Below, piece by piece: positions 45,532-58,396 of a stretch of 64,000 nucleotides of DNA. The first letter of the stretch is position 1, and every line of letters begins with the position of its first letter. The notes beneath the pieces are model-generated. The model was not told the origin of the DNA and made no database searches. It worked only from the letters and a program-made list of their open reading frames with translations. Both the position numbers and the translations under genes were made by a program. Origin of the DNA: Ailurus styani (lineage: Eukaryota > Chordata > Mammalia > Carnivora > Ailuridae). The stretch spans positions 454,260 through 518,259 of the forward strand of contig LNAC01000759.1 of the NCBI GenBank assembly GCA_002007465.1. The letters are read 5' to 3'.

Positions 45532-46413
45532 GAATAAAACATGAATATCAGTTATATTTAAAAACTGGACTGTATTTTATTGATTTATTGTGGTGATTAC
45601 ATGAGTGTATTTTGTGTAATATTACTGGAATAGACAAGAATATTTAATCATTCACTAATAATATTGTGAGGATAAGAACTGTAGTTGGAGGCAAAATTGA
45701 ACATGCTTTATTGGGTTAAATATAATTTTATCTTTCTTGTATTATGCTATATAGATTTTCATCACATGTGGATTTTTAACTCATTTCTGGACTCATTTAA
45801 AGTATACTGGAAAAAAATAAAGGAAAGTATTTATTGAGGAACAATTGATGAGGCGATAAGATGATGTAAACTACTTTGTGTTACAGAAAATCATGAAATT
45901 GTGCAGACCTGCCCACTGCAAATTCACACTATCTAACTTCATTTGGGCTCTTAATGCTAGTTGTCAATAAAGAATGCAACTTTCTTTATTCTTTGCTTGT
46001 TAAATTCTCATTGCATTCCTCATGGCAGCTGTTTTAGATTTTCCACGCTGTTCGACTTCCAATCCTATGACATCTCCCTCATTCTAAGAGATGACCCCTG
46101 CACCTCCTGTACATGTCATCCAACATGAGCTCCAGCAGCTTTTCTGCCCTTGTCCTCAGATGGCTCTGCTGTCACTCTTTCCTCATAACGTCCTATTCTT
46201 CTGTATCTTCACCTCTTTTTGTTCCCTTCTACAAGAGCAGAAAAATGTATCTCTTCTATTTCCATGACTAAATTGTCACTTGTGCTCTTCTGTACCATTA
46301 TTTTTTAACCTCTTTCATAAAATTTTCCAGAGAGTAATCTCCTTTATCTCTTGTCTGCAGCCCTGTGCCTCTTTCTCTTCTTCTTGTAGACATCCTCAGT
46401 TCTCTCTGTTCTT
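45532..46413. other. Unassigned stretch, pyrimidine-rich end
   Basis: AT-rich to 45990, then rich in C and T to 46410. No coding evidence. An L2 origin for the second part is possible given the L2 at 47000 onward. Confidence 0.4.
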
Positions 46414-46427
46414 AAAAACAGGGCTCA

Positions 46428-46624
46428 TGGGAGGCCTGGGTGGCTCAGTTGGTTAAGCATATGACTTTGGCTTGAGTCATGGTCTCAGGGTCCTAGGATC
46501 CAGCTCCATTTCAGGCTCCTTGCTCAGCGGGGAGTCTGCTTCTCTCTCTGCCCGCCCCTCCCCCTGCTTGTGCTCTTTCTTTCTCTGACAAATAAATAAA
46601 TAACATCTTAAAAAAAACAAAAAC
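46428..46624 (+). mobile_element. can-SINE, plus strand
   Basis: It reads from gggaggcctgggtggctcag through ggtctcagggtcctaggatc and cagcggggagtctgcttctc to caaataaataaataacatct with an A-rich tail. The 13-bp duplication aaaacagggctca at 46415-46427 and 46625-46637 is perfect. Confidence 0.95.
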
Positions 46625-46974
46625 AAAACAGGGCTCACTTAGCTTTTCTGCACTGCTGTAACCTGTCAGCCAGCATTTATTCTGATTGGCCAGTATCCTG
46701 TTCTCACTGTCTGGTGCCTGAACGTATCACCCTTTTATCTTTGTCTTAAAACAATCAAACAACAAAATCCATATCAAAGCTATTCACCTCTTGGACCTTC
46801 TGTCTATTTAAGCCTGATTCTTTTATAGTCAGCCATTTAATGTCTTAACAGTATGGTCTATACTTGATGCCTTATACTTGATTACTTATTCCTTTAGTCC
46901 CTGCAGTCTGCCTTCCCTGTTCTTCATTTTTTTGAATCTGTTGCCAAGAACCACCAGTGAGCTTTTAGGGGATA

Positions 46975-47050
46975 AATAGATTAATTTTTATTAATTTTAA
47001 TTAATTAATTAATTAATTAATTTTTATTTTATTTAGTTTATTTTTATTTT
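46975..47050. repeat. (TTAA)n / AT-rich simple repeat
   Basis: Runs of ttaattaattaatt and ttttattttattta units form a purely A/T tract. Confidence 0.85.
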
Positions 47051-47640
47051 ATTAATAATGATCTTTCAATCTTTGGTCTTTGGAAGAGTGTTCTCTTCTT
47101 ACCCCAGATTGCTCTTTCTCTATGTTAGTTACTCTCTTTCCTCCCTGTTCAAAGATCGGCTTTCTCCAAAGTCACATACCAGTCCCTCTCCTTTCTTTTC
47201 CCATCCAACACCCTACTCATCCACATTCTGTCTTGTCACTTTTAAGCTGATGGTTTTCACATCTCTTCATGAGCTCCAATTCCACATTGTCAGGGGTCTG
47301 GTGGATATTTCCACCTGGATATCATGTAAGTATCTCAAATTCATTATGCTTAAGACCAAACTTAAGATCTTTTCAACAAATTATCGTTCACTCTCTTAAT
47401 TTTTATAAGGGAGTTTCTCTTTCTTCAGTGGTGAAATCTGGGAGCATCCATGGTTCATTCCTTTTTATTGTTTCCCAAAGAAAATCAGTCCCCAAGTCCT
47501 AACAAATTTACCTTTGGGATATTTCGGCCATCTTTTCCTTCCTGTACTTTCCCACTGCGACCACCTTAATTTAGCCCTTATTCATCACATCTTTTAAGAA
47601 TTGGTGGTATTCTCTTTATTCGCCTCATTTCCAATAGATA
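47051..47640 (+). mobile_element. L2 ORF-region fragment, plus strand
   Basis: A plus-strand frame at 47058-47399 ends with DISTWISCKYLKFIMLKTKL, which resembles the conserved end of the LINE-2 reading frame. The text ggatatttccacctggatat followed by catcatgtaagtatctcaaa-like sequence is typical. It is an old, broken copy and not a host gene. Confidence 0.6.
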
Positions 47641-47726
47641 CCCTTTAGCAGTGCATTTTGAAACCTTCCTAAATCTTTTGTTTATATTATTTCATTTGGT
47701 TATATTATTTTAAGCTCAATTCTAAT

Positions 47727-48005
47727 AGCTAACAAACATGGAGGGTTTATTATCTGTTAGGTACAGTTTTAAGCAGTTTATGTGGGTAGACTTAATCAGT
47801 CCTCACAAGAATCCTTTGAGGTAGCTAGTATTATCATATAATTGTGGAGTACACAGAGCCTTATAGAAGTTCAGCAGTTTATTTAAAGATCAGATAGTTT
47901 ATAAGACACAGTCAGGAGTCAAACTGTGAATGTATGTGTGTGGGGTGGTGGTGGTGGTGGTGGTGGGGACAGCAACTAGACTCTTAACTACTATACTGTA
48001 ATGCC
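47727..48005 (-). mobile_element. MIR SINE, minus strand, with TGG repeat
   Basis: Nearly full length: taatagctaacaaacatgga, gtacagttttaagcagttta, taatcagtcctcacaagaat, cctttgaggtagctagtatt and a final actcttaactactatactgt. A (tgg)n tract at 47944-47966 has expanded inside the tRNA-like part. Confidence 0.8.
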
Positions 48006-50286
48006 TCCATAAATGACTGAGTAAAGTTCAGACTCACAAACTTGGCTTTCAACTCTCTGATCTCCAACTTCTTTTAATTTTCAGAAATATCTAACACAAA
48101 ACTAGTGTAATGGCTCATCTGTTCTATTCCTAATTCTCATATATTTGCACTGGTCATTTGGTTCTCATGGTTTTATTTATAGTTTTCTTTAACCACTCAT
48201 CTTTCCCCTCTACCCCCACCAAACTGAAAATCTTGAATATAAAATATCTTCATTATCTTTCAACACTTATTTAAGCACTATAGGGTCTACTTCACCTAGG
48301 AGTGACCCTTATCCTCTGCCTACCAATTATACTTGTTTTAAATACATTTGTAGTTACAATGAATTTTGTCATTTATGTTTCTCATACATGGGTGGCATTC
48401 TGAACATTGATGTTTCTGTGTTATTCCTATGAGACTGTAATTTTTGCATGTATTACAACCATATTAAATAGCTGTAAAATAATTGGAATGGATCAAATAT
48501 ATTTTCTGATTATCATTTTTAAAAATTCCCAAGTTCAACTGAATAAAGAGAAAGAAACAGTAGCTTTCCCCCTAAATGCCAAATGATCTCAGATGATGTC
48601 ACAGTTTTTGGTTTTTGGTTATTATTGGATCTCAAGATCCACTGTTACCACAAGAATGGAGATTTTCCAATAGTTCTAAACAGGAAGTACGGTGCCAGAA
48701 ATCTGGCTTGAAAGTTTGGTCTCGTGAAACTTCTGGTCCTAATGGTTGAACATTTTCTTACTTCTTGCTAAATCTTTTCAAATGTGTGCATCGTTTTATA
48801 TTACACAACTAGTTGGGACTCTAGAATATCAGTTCCAAACCACAAATAGAATGAGTGGAAACCAAATTTTATGAGACTAAAAGACAAACTCCCTGAAAAA
48901 TAGAGCTGTCAGTTTTGTGGGATAAGGTGGTTGCAGCGATACACACAGAAGGGTGAAGAAGTACCAAGCTAAAATGATGCAGAACTGTATTTCTTTCTTT
49001 TAACTACTTTAAATGCAAGTTGCTCTTGCCCTTGGAAAACTGGTCTCCTTGGAGGGTACAGTTATAGCAACACAAATTTTGACTCAGTTTTTCCCTAGTA
49101 AGCTTCAGGCTAGCCAAACTAGACACTTTTTATTAGTGGCTCATTGAAAATTCATATTGTTTTCTGATTTTTTTTTTTGGCCATGAACTTCCTAAAATTA
49201 AATTCAGAATGATAACAAGAGCTACTAAGCTTGTGAAAGTCTAAATCTGTTGATATGTCTTAATGTTTTTAATACCCAGCCAAGCATTTGTACTGCATCT
49301 CCTAAATGCATTCTTAAAAGGAGGTTCTTAGTTCTTCTCCCACTTTTGAAGTAGAATCAGCAAAATGGACAAATTTTACACTTTATGGTTGTATGGCAAA
49401 CTTTGTAGATTTCAGTAAATGCTTGTCAGCTATGCCAGTTTAAAAAGCATACTGCTTTTGTTTGCGATTAGTGGAAGAATACATTATCAGGGGGGAATGG
49501 GAACAATCCCTTTTCTCATATGGGATTGAAGAGATTCTGTTCTGGTGTTTAGATAATTCAAATGTTGTATTCCATCCAAGTTGCTTTGAGCTGGGTTCTG
49601 ATTTTTTGGGTTTTTTTTTTTTTCATGCTTTCCCCCCCTGTCTCAGTAGTCTATCTAGGATTCTAGGTTAGGAAGCATAATATGAAAGGAAATGTACCTA
49701 TAGAGGGCTTGAAGCATTTCAGATGATGAAAAGATGAACTTTTGGTGGAGATGGAGGTTAGAGAAGGCTTTATAAAAGAATCAAGGCCAGGAGGAAAAAA
49801 CACCTGGGCTGATAGTAATATACTCTGAAGTTACAAGTCGGTGTTTGATATAAGTAGGTATTTAGTAAACTGAATAGATAATCCGTGTAATACCTTCTAG
49901 GAAGATCTTACAGTCAAGTTTAAGCATACATAAAACTATATACCTCATAAAACTTTAGGTGTTAGCCATTAGTTAATAGAACATGTCATCTACCAGCTTA
50001 AAAATAGTACTTTTTTTTTGAGAATACATGAAAAAGGATTGAAAGAAAAAAAAATAGAACCCTCCACCAATTCTTCAAACTGCAAGTCAAGATTGCATTG
50101 ACTAAGAAAAACCTGCAGAACATCTATCTTATGTGTATTTTTTGCCACATCTCTCATTAAGATTGATACTTTTTTCCAGGCACTTGAGAGGACCACAGAA
50201 TTCAGTCTGTGTTTTAAATTATTTATGATTGAACTTAACAACAACAACAAAATGCCCTCCGAGTGAGGTATGTGCAGAATTCCCTT
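48006..50286. other. Unassigned non-coding stretch
   Basis: About 2.3 kb. The parts at 48010-48250 and 49690-49830 hint at old L2, but I could not place them. No frame of note; an 86-codon minus frame at 49990-50250 is unsupported. Confidence 0.45.
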
Positions 50287-50302
50287 TAAATACTAAAGAG
50301 AC

Positions 50303-50490
50303 TCGGGGCAACTGGGTAGCTCGGTCGGTTAAGCAGTTGCCTTTGGCTCAGATCATGATCCTGGGGTTCTGGGATTGAGCTTCGCATTGGGCTCCCTACT
50401 CAGCGGGGAGCCTGCTTCTCCCTCTCCCTCTGCCTGCTGCTCTGCCTACTTGTGCTCTCTCTCTCTCTGTCAAATAAATAATAAAAAAAT
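50303..50490 (+). mobile_element. can-SINE, plus strand
   Basis: It begins tcggggcaactgggtagctc, includes tcatgatcctggggttctgg and cagcggggagcctgcttctc, and ends caaataaataataaaaaaat. The duplication aaatactaaagagact (50287-50302) against aaatacttaagagact (50491-50506) has one difference. Confidence 0.94.
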
Positions 50491-50506
50491 AAATACTTAA
50501 GAGACT

Positions 50507-51087
50507 TAAAAGCTTACTAGATAGAACATGGCAACCAACAAAAATAAAGGCCTCGTGTAAGTGTTTCCAAGGATTTACATCTTCAAATTTAAAAGGTTTT
50601 TCAGTTATAGTCACCTAAATGCCCAAACATCCCTCAAGAGTCTGTGATGCAGGTCTGTTGGGGAAAGTGACCACCAGGGTTCATCATACTGATCTCAGGC
50701 ACTAAGGGTAAGAGAGGACAAAGACTGAGGACAAACATTGTTCAATGTTTGAGAGATTGACTAAACTACCTATATTTATGATTAAACTAGAGGACAGTAC
50801 TGTGGTCCAGAACAGAAGTTTGAGCAAAATGGTGAGAATCTAGGTCAGAAATGGAACAGTAGGCAGAGTCAAGCTAAGTAGTCCAATATAAATCTGTGAA
50901 CTGAGCGTATATGAGTCTGAGGATGTTTCTGGGTTACCTATCAAATGACTTTTCCTTGGGTTGGTCTGGTTTACAGATGTGGGGTAAGACCACTCATGAT
51001 AAGGCAAACTAGGCAACTGACCAGATAGCCAGCTAGTACTCTGATCAGACTAACTCCTCCCAGAATATCACCCTAATTCATTGATTT
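50507..51087. other. Unassigned non-coding stretch
   Basis: No repeat or gene identified between two SINEs. Confidence 0.45.
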
Positions 51088-51103
51088 AAAACTCTCTATT
51101 TTC

Positions 51104-51315
51104 TGGGGCCCCTGGGTGTCTCATTGGTTAGTGTCTGCCTTTGGCTCAGGTCATGATCTCAGGGTCCTGGGATTCAGCCCTGTGTCTGGGCTCTTGCTCA
51201 GTGGGGAGTCTGTTTATCCCTCTCCCACTCTCTGTGCCCTTCCCCCTCTTTGTGGCTCTCCCCCATCTTATGCTCTCTCTCCAATAAATAAATAAAGTCT
51301 TAAAAATAAACAAAA
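51104..51315 (+). mobile_element. can-SINE, plus strand
   Basis: It reads from ggggcccctgggtgtctcat through catgatctcagggtcctggg and gctcagtggggagtctgttt to ccaataaataaataaagtct and an A-rich tail. The flanks aaactctctattttct and aacctctctattatct form a diverged duplication, so the copy is older. Confidence 0.9.
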
Positions 51316-51544
51316 AAACCTCTCTATTATCTGATTTTGATCGTCCCAACCTCTGCCACTTCCTGTCTTTTAAGTTACTTTAAACTATTTATACAGTTCT
51401 CGCCTTTTTGAGAATCTAACCCTCCACCTGGCCTTTCCTGTCTGGTAACTCCTATTCATCCTTTAACCGGTTTTGGAACAACACCTTCCGATCTAGTCCT
51501 AGGCTAGTTTGGGTAATCCTTGGTGCTTCCATAGAATCTTATGT

Positions 51545-51700
51545 CAGTGGTCTCACACTTTGGTGTCCATCAGAATCATCTGCAAAACATTAAATATAGA
51601 GTTCTCAGGACCCTACCCAGAATGAAGAAATCATAATCTCTGGATGCAGGACCAAGAATTGCATATGTAGCAGTTGCCCGGGTGATTCTGATGTACATAA
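51545..51700 (+). mobile_element. MER5-like hAT DNA transposon
   Basis: It begins cagtggtctcacactttggt and contains ccatcagaatcatctgcaaa, cataatctctggatgcagga and tgcccgggtgattctgatgt. This is the layout of the small non-autonomous MER5 group. Confidence 0.7.
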
Positions 51701-51702
51701 AT

Positions 51703-52380
51703 GATTGGGTCTTAGCCCCATGTTTATCATATTTATTATAATTATCTCTGTGTGTAACTTCCGCTGTCTCAGCTGAGCACACTTTCAGTGAAGAGTCAAT
51801 GTTCTGGTCATCTCTGGATCCTTAGAATCTAGTTCAAAGCCTAGAACATGGGGCACACACAAGTATATATTTATTTGATTCAGTTAATGAATTCTTTACT
51901 TAGCAATTATCCATTTTTAACAACTATGTAGAAGCTACCCAACTGCTTTGAGATTTGACTTGTGACTCTTAAGTAGGCACTGTTTTATTTTTGGTCCTTA
52001 CAGGAAATGTATTTGAAAAGTATAGTTCTTTCTGGTCACACTTCATTGGCTACTAGCAGGTGAATAATTAAAGCATAGCATATATTGCCATTAGACTATT
52101 TCTGTGAAAGAAATCGTACAAAATTTATTAGTTTAGCCCCAAGGCAGGGCATTAAAGGGCAGATGAGAGTTAGTTGCTTATTACACAGTGTTACTTTTCT
52201 GTTTAATTTTGCTGCTAAAAACCCCTGAAAATTATGAAAACTTTGTAAATCTCATCCTCATCTTCTGCCTTTGTCTACTTTCTTCCCCTATAGATTATTT
52301 CATTTTGTCTTCTCCCCTATCCTTTAGCTCGTTCTTTTCTCTTAACTCTCTTTTACAGTGATAATTTGCAAGAATATATA
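51703..52380. other. Unassigned non-coding stretch
   Basis: No repeat or gene identified; a pyrimidine-rich patch lies at 52255-52350. Confidence 0.45.
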
Positions 52381-53215
52381 ACTTTAATTCATTTTATTGG
52401 GGTGTAATTTGCATAAAGTAAAATTTAGTTTCAGTGAGTTTTGACATATGTCTGTGGCGATAGACCCACTGCCACAATCAAGTTAGAGGACATTTCTATA
52501 AGCCCCAAATTTCCCTCATGATCCTCTTTTACATTCCTTGCCCCCACCCCCCTCAGCTCCTGGCAAGCACTGATTTGCTTTCTATCATCATAGATTTGAT
52601 TTGTCCTTTCTAGAATTTCATAAATAGAGTTATACACTATGCACTCTTTTATGAGTGCTTATATAATTCATCATCATGGTTTTAAGATTCATTCATGTCA
52701 TTGTATGTTTCAGTAGTTCATTCCTTTTTATTATTGTATGGATATTTTCCAATTTGTTTATTCATTCAACTGTTCACACCAGTTGTTTTCCGGTTCCTAG
52801 ATATTATGAATAAAGCACTCTGAACATTTGTACTTAAGTCTTTGTATGGACATATGTTTTCATTTTTCTGAGGTAATTGCCTGAGAGTTGATTTGCTGGG
52901 TATATGGTAAATTTATATTTAACTTTATAAGAACTTTTCCAAAGTGGTTGTGCCATTTTACATTCCCATTAGCAATGTATGGCAGTACCAGTTTTTCCAT
53001 GTCCCTACTGACACTCGGTATTGTAAACTTTTATAATTTTAGTCATTCTAGTAATGTGTAATGTGGTATCTTATGGTTATTTGTTCTGCATTTCTCTGAT
53101 GCCTAATGATATTGACCATCTTTTCATGTGCTTATTGGTCATTCGTATACATTTTTAAGTGGCCTATTCTAATCTTTTGTCCATTTAAAATATATTTAGT
53201 TTAATAGTCTTATTA
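52381..53215 (-). mobile_element. Old L1 3' part, minus strand
   Basis: 3'-UTR phrases (gtttcagtgagttttgacat, cccactgccacaatcaagtt) lead into the ORF2 C-terminal region (cattcaactgttcacaccag, atttgctgggtatatggtaa, tttctctgatgcctaatgat). It is diverged and 5' truncated near 53190. Confidence 0.85.
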
Positions 53216-54019
53216 TGAGTTATAATAGATTCACATACATACAATTATATGCAGTTTTAGGAGGGTGGAAGTGGGAAAGAACAGGTTATCAGTATGATAC
53301 CAGACAATGGTCTCTGAAATCTTTTCACTCTGCCTTAAATTGGATGCCAGTGGGATTTTTTGATCATCTTTTAGATCTCTGGCTTATGTCCTGATTATGT
53401 CTAAATGGCTAGTTGACTTTTTGTGGATCAAATGAAGCAATCCATTGGCTAACAAAGCCACACAACCTGGGTCATATAAATATCTAATTATTTACTTGCC
53501 TTTTATATAGACTTACAACTCAAATTAAGCAAATGTTGGTAGATTTGGTCAGTCATATTGATATAATTTGAATCACAAAGCATAGAAGAATTTCACTAGC
53601 TATCATATCTTTACTTTTTTATTTCTTTATTTGAGGTCATTAAAGGTCTGTATAAGATGATTCCAACTATTTCCATAGCTCAGTTTGAGAAATGAGGTAA
53701 TGACATTTGGCAGAATCATTAAAGCTATACTAACTTCATACTGCTAACATTCAGAATATTATTCCAGACCACTTGGACATAGGAAGCAATTGGAAGAACT
53801 CAATGAATCACAAAGTTGGAACTGGTGAAAATTTCTCAAGGTGGAAAATCATTTAGGTATAAAATCTATTGTTTTAGATTTTCCTCCTCATCTTTGTACC
53901 CCTCATTTAATACTTTTGAAAAGAGAACTATTATTGGAACAAGGCTTTTTTCACTAAGTTTTTATTCTTTCTCAAATGTGCTGGCTATAATTAGAATGAA
54001 TGAATGAATGACTCTGTTA
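53216..54019. other. Unassigned non-coding stretch
   Basis: No repeat or gene apart from a short (gaat)n run at 53994-54010. Confidence 0.45.
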
Positions 54020-54032
54020 GCTTGTTATTTTA

Positions 54033-54229
54033 TTTTTAAATAAGATTTTATTTATTTATTTGAGAGAGAGCCTCGGACATAGAGAGAAAAAACATGAGCA
54101 GCAGGGAGCAGTAGAGGGAGCAGCAGGCTCCCTGCTGAGTAAGAAGCCTGATGCAGGACTCCCCAGACTCTGGGATCATGACCTGAGCCAAAGGCAGATA
54201 CTTAACTGACTGAACCTCCTAGGTGCCCT
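54033..54229 (-). mobile_element. can-SINE, minus strand, older
   Basis: It reads from taagattttatttatttatt through cagcaggctccctgctgagt to gaacctcctaggtgccct. Flanks gcttgttatttta (54020-54032) and gctttgttatttta (54231-54244) are a slightly altered duplication. Confidence 0.9.
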
Positions 54230-54559
54230 GGCTTTGTTATTTTAAAAATAAAAACATTGCCACACCAATGTATAAATCATGGGAGATAGAAATGCCATTT
54301 TTAATCTGTAGATTGACTATTTAATAACTTAATTTTATTTAATAAATATTTATTTAATATTTAAGAGACATTTCTAGACATTTTAGATATGAGAATTGAT
54401 AATGTGTTGTCTCTGGCTTCCGGGGATTTACATTCCAGTGGAGGATTGTAGAAATTGCTCTGTATAGTGTAGCAAGTGCCCTATTGCTGTCACAAGCCAA
54501 TATATCTCTTATAAGCTATAGTAGCAGCTAAAAGCATGGATAAAGTTTCACAGAGGTTG

Positions 54560-55255
54560 AAAAAATTCATGAGGCATAGAATGGAAAGATGGTATATACA
54601 TGAGGGAGCATTTTAGAAAAAGGGAACAACATTTAAAAAACACAAAAGCATAAAATGTTTTGTGTTTGGGATTATGCATTATAATGTAGGTATGGTACAT
54701 GGGGAAGGGTTTGTAGAAGATAAAATTGGAAAAAATAAGTTGGGATAAGATTGAAAGTGGTTTTAACAGCCATATTAAGAAGTATAAATTTAATCTAAGA
54801 CAACAAGACCTCAAAAATCTTTAAATGATAATGTACCCAGTCATATTTGTTTTTAGAGATAATTCTAATGATATTGTAAGGGATGGATTCAAAAGAGGAA
54901 AGTTGAGAACAAGGAGACCAGTTTGGAGGCTGTTACGTTGTTTAGTAGAAGAGGATAAGGAGCTGAGTCTGCTTCTCCCTCTCCCACTCTCCCTGCTTGT
55001 GTTCCCTCACTCACTGCACTCACTGTCTCTCTCTCTGTCAAAGAAATAAATAAAATCTTCAAAAAAAAAAAAAGGAAGGGAAATATGGAGAAAGGAATGG
55101 GTGGGAGAGAAATTATTTATGGATAATTGTCGGTGAGCAGTAATGATCTGTTATGGTAATGAGAGCCTGAGGAACCAGGGAATGTTTGAGGAAGCATTCT
55201 TGATAGAATGGACAGGGAAAAAGCCATTTGAGTAAGGGCAAGAAGATGCAGAAGT
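54560..55255 (-). mobile_element. L2 fragment, minus strand, with SINE inside
   Basis: Phrases such as caaggagaccagtttggagg followed by ctgttacgttgtttagtaga, and cctgaggaaccagggaatgt, resemble reverse-complement LINE-2. The SINE remnant at 54965-55073 splits it. Confidence 0.45.
54965..55073 (+). mobile_element. 5'-truncated can-SINE, plus strand
   Basis: Only the CT-rich body (gagtctgcttctccctctcc), the caaagaaataaataaaatct end and an A-run remain. The tRNA-like head with its promoter is missing. A 74-codon plus frame at 54825-55049 runs into it and is not a gene. Confidence 0.85.
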
Positions 55256-57600
55256 GTAGTTCTTTGTTTTGTTTTGTTTTGGTTGAGAATGAAGGACAGT
55301 TTTCATTTTTTTAGAGAGACAAATTTTGTTGTTTTATTTTAAGATTGTGTCGAAAAGTGCTCAGAGAGAGAAAGATTGGAATGGGAAAAGACACATTAAG
55401 TAACCCCTCTTAGTCTCTTGTTAGTTATAGATTGGTCCAGGTCATACAGAAGGAGCAACAGATTAGAATGGTTTATTTGGCACCTATATTTCTATATTAT
55501 TTTATCATGATACCTTGGTATTAACCTTTATGTCCTGTTTTCTCCTGTCTGGTCCTGGCCTAGTCCACTTTCTTATCTATGACTTCTCTCCTTGAACTCT
55601 GATTACATTAATCTGATTAAAGTGAGCTGGAGGAGAAAAATGAAATTTATTAGGAGATCACAGAGGTGTTTCATAGAACTCAAAAGCAGGCAGGGACTAG
55701 AACAGTTTACTAAATAGCCAGGAAGATCCTTACCTACTAGACTCTGTGTATCTGCAACATTATTTTATCTCTTTGCAGAATGGATTCTCTGCTTTGCTGA
55801 AGCAAGTGTGATAGGTAGAAGATGCCGATCTACAGTATCCAAGTTTCACTTGTATGTAGTCTAATTACATGAAGAAAGACTAACTTCTTTCTCTCAGCCA
55901 GTTCTGAAAAACCATTTTCAGAACTTTTTGCAATCTTACCATATCTCAATCCTCAAACACTAGAGATATTATTCTTATTCTGCATAGGACTATATGTTTT
56001 CATTGGAATAATGAACTAAAATATAAATTAATTACAACCTGAGATTCTAGGCTTTCCTGTAACTAACATGTTTTATTTATCCATATGAACCTAAAGTAGT
56101 ATAGAAATTTCTTTTAAGAATCCCTAGCACCCTGTACTGTGGCCATGCTACAAGGTTCATTAAATGACTGATGTATTAGTCTACAATATTTGGTGATGTT
56201 TTCTAGGTCTCAACATTTACCTTGAATTGAGACTGAGACCTGAATTCCAGAGCTTACCATAATTCCCCTTCTGCTCCCCCCCTAGTAATTTGTCTCATGT
56301 AGCAGCAGATGGTTATAGGCATTATAGATTTCAGACTCTAATACCTTCTTTAAACTCATAAAAAGCAAAGAGACTGGGAGTAGGAGGAAACTTCTGGGAC
56401 AACTCAAGTTTGAGGAAGGAGGCTCTGTGGTTTCATCAGATCGAGGATATGCTAGAGGAGGTCACAGGCCATTAAGTCAGTTATTACAGTTAACTTGTAT
56501 TTATATAAAATATAAGTAAACAATAGTATAATAAGTGATGTTTGGGAAACAGCTTGGCAATCTCCCTAAAAAATAGGTTGGTAGATATTATTTGCCTTTA
56601 TGACAGAGGGACTGGCACCATATTATAGTGCTGCTTCCTTTTGTGCCAAGTCAAGCCTCATAGTATAGAAAAATGACAATATTATAAAGTTAAAAGTCAA
56701 TATATAAGTTAATAGATACATATCATACCCAATAAAAGCACAGAATAAAATCAGTCTTTGGATATATTTTTAAGTTCCTTATATATGATATATTTATATT
56801 TTATTGATTGAGTTGGTCTCCACTCTCCACTTACACCACCCCCATCCCAAATGGGAGGAGAAAGGATGCAAAAGATGAACTACTTGCAGGGAGATCTGAT
56901 CTGACTCATCAGCAAAATTACAGATGCTTTAGTCTGGAAAAGGCTTTTAATACAGCAGAAACTTTTTGTGCTGTGATTCTGGTTTTGTCTTTTATAAAAT
57001 GTCCAAATGGATGTCTAGTGATGTGTCAGCCCTAGTTTCTTCACCTGTAGAGGCAAGCCCCCTGTCAGGAAAGCAGGTAGTTTGAGGAGACCTCCATTTT
57101 AGCACAAACCCTGAAGGCTGTTTCCTCCCCCCCCCCTTAGATAAGAGAAAAATACCTTAGATAAGAGAAAAACACAGGCAGTTTTGGAGGGACTGAGTGA
57201 AGATGAGAAACAGGCTGTGGAAATCTGGCTTTGCAACTATGCACCCTATTGTGCATGCTGCGGGTGAAATTTACCTTTGGCCGTTTACAAGGACAATTGA
57301 ATTTAGAGGAGAAAGTATATTTCAAGTCTTAAGTTTGAATGTTACATTAACTTAAAAACAGATACCCTTGCATACTTTCCTTGAATTTCAAGAATAGAAC
57401 CAACAAATCAGAACAATCAGAGCTGGAATTACATTCCAGAGCTAGAATTCATTCACTCACTTATTTATTCAACAAGTATTTAGTGTTTTCTGTGCTATTT
57501 CCCAGGGCTATAATAAAAACATAGAATGAGGGACACTGTCTTAGACAGAAATGGTTTGGACATGAACACCATGCAGTTGATGGCTAGGAGATACCTTTTA
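55256..57600. other. Unassigned non-coding stretch
   Basis: About 2.3 kb with a (ttttg)n run at 55263-55280, a C-run at 57127-57136 and a 20-bp tandem duplication listed below. No gene: frames at 56808-57035 and 57137-57325 are short and unsupported. Confidence 0.5.
57136..57175. repeat. Tandem duplication of 20 bp
   Basis: The unit cttagataagagaaaaatac at 57136-57155 is repeated at 57156-57175 with one difference near its end. It follows directly on a run of ten Cs, a pattern typical of slippage. Confidence 0.9.
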
Positions 57601-57639
57601 AGGAGAGGAAAGACAGAGAGAGTAAAGAACTCCAGACAA

Positions 57640-57850
57640 AGGACCTGATAAGAGTCTAAAATGGGAAGGGTCATAGGGGATGAAAGAATTGAAGACTAGA
57701 AATAATTGGAGTAGCAAAAGCAAAAGTGGGGACGTAGTATAGGTGACACAAGAGAGATGGGCAGATCATGCAGTATACTGTTGCTCATTTAAAGATTGTG
57801 GTTTCTGAGTTGAAGGACAATTTGAAATCATGGAAGGATTTTAAGTAGTG
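57640..57850 (-). mobile_element. L2-like fragment, minus strand
   Basis: The stretch gggcagatcatgcagtatac then ggaaggattttaagtagtgt fits reverse-complement LINE-2. The match is diverged. The adjoining 108-codon minus frame at 57841-58167 has no recognisable domain. Confidence 0.4.
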
Positions 57851-58205
57851 TATTGTCTGTTTGCAGGATAATTGTTTAAAAAGATAAAAATCATAATTTT
57901 CATATGATTATAAAATAAACATGTCAGGATATTATTTAATTCATTAATTAATGATGTTCCAACTGGTTCAAAGGAGAATCTGAAAGCAGATATATATATA
58001 TACACCCACAAGCTATCAGGAGTGCTGAAATGCCCTATTATAGTCATCAAGGAGTCAATACAACACTCATTCAACTTAAAAAGTTTAGCACTCATCAGGA
58101 CTCTGTCCTGAGCCATTTTCACTTCTATGTCTATAATCTTGCCTTGGTTGATCTCATTTACTAACATAACCTTTATATTCCATTTACCTGCTGAACACTA
58201 TCAAA

Positions 58206-58396
58206 ATTTTTTAAAGATTTTATTTATTTATTTAACAGAGAGATAGAGAGCATAAGTAAGCATCAGGCAGAGGGAGAGAGAGAAGCAGGCTCTCTGCTGA
58301 GCAGGGAGCCCAACGCAGGGCTCAATCCCAGGACCCTGGAATCATGACCTGATCCAAAGGCAGCTGCTTAACCAATTGAGCCACCCAGGCACCCCA
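58206..58396 (-). mobile_element. can-SINE, minus strand
   Basis: It reads from aaagattttatttatttatt through gagcagggagcccaacgcag to gagccacccaggcacccc. The 12-bp duplication aacactatcaaa at 58194-58205 and 58397-58408 is perfect. Confidence 0.95.

Noticed and set aside
57841..58167. 108-codon minus-strand frame
   Set aside because: No recognisable domain, and it touches an L2-like fragment; it has no start context or neighbour to support it.
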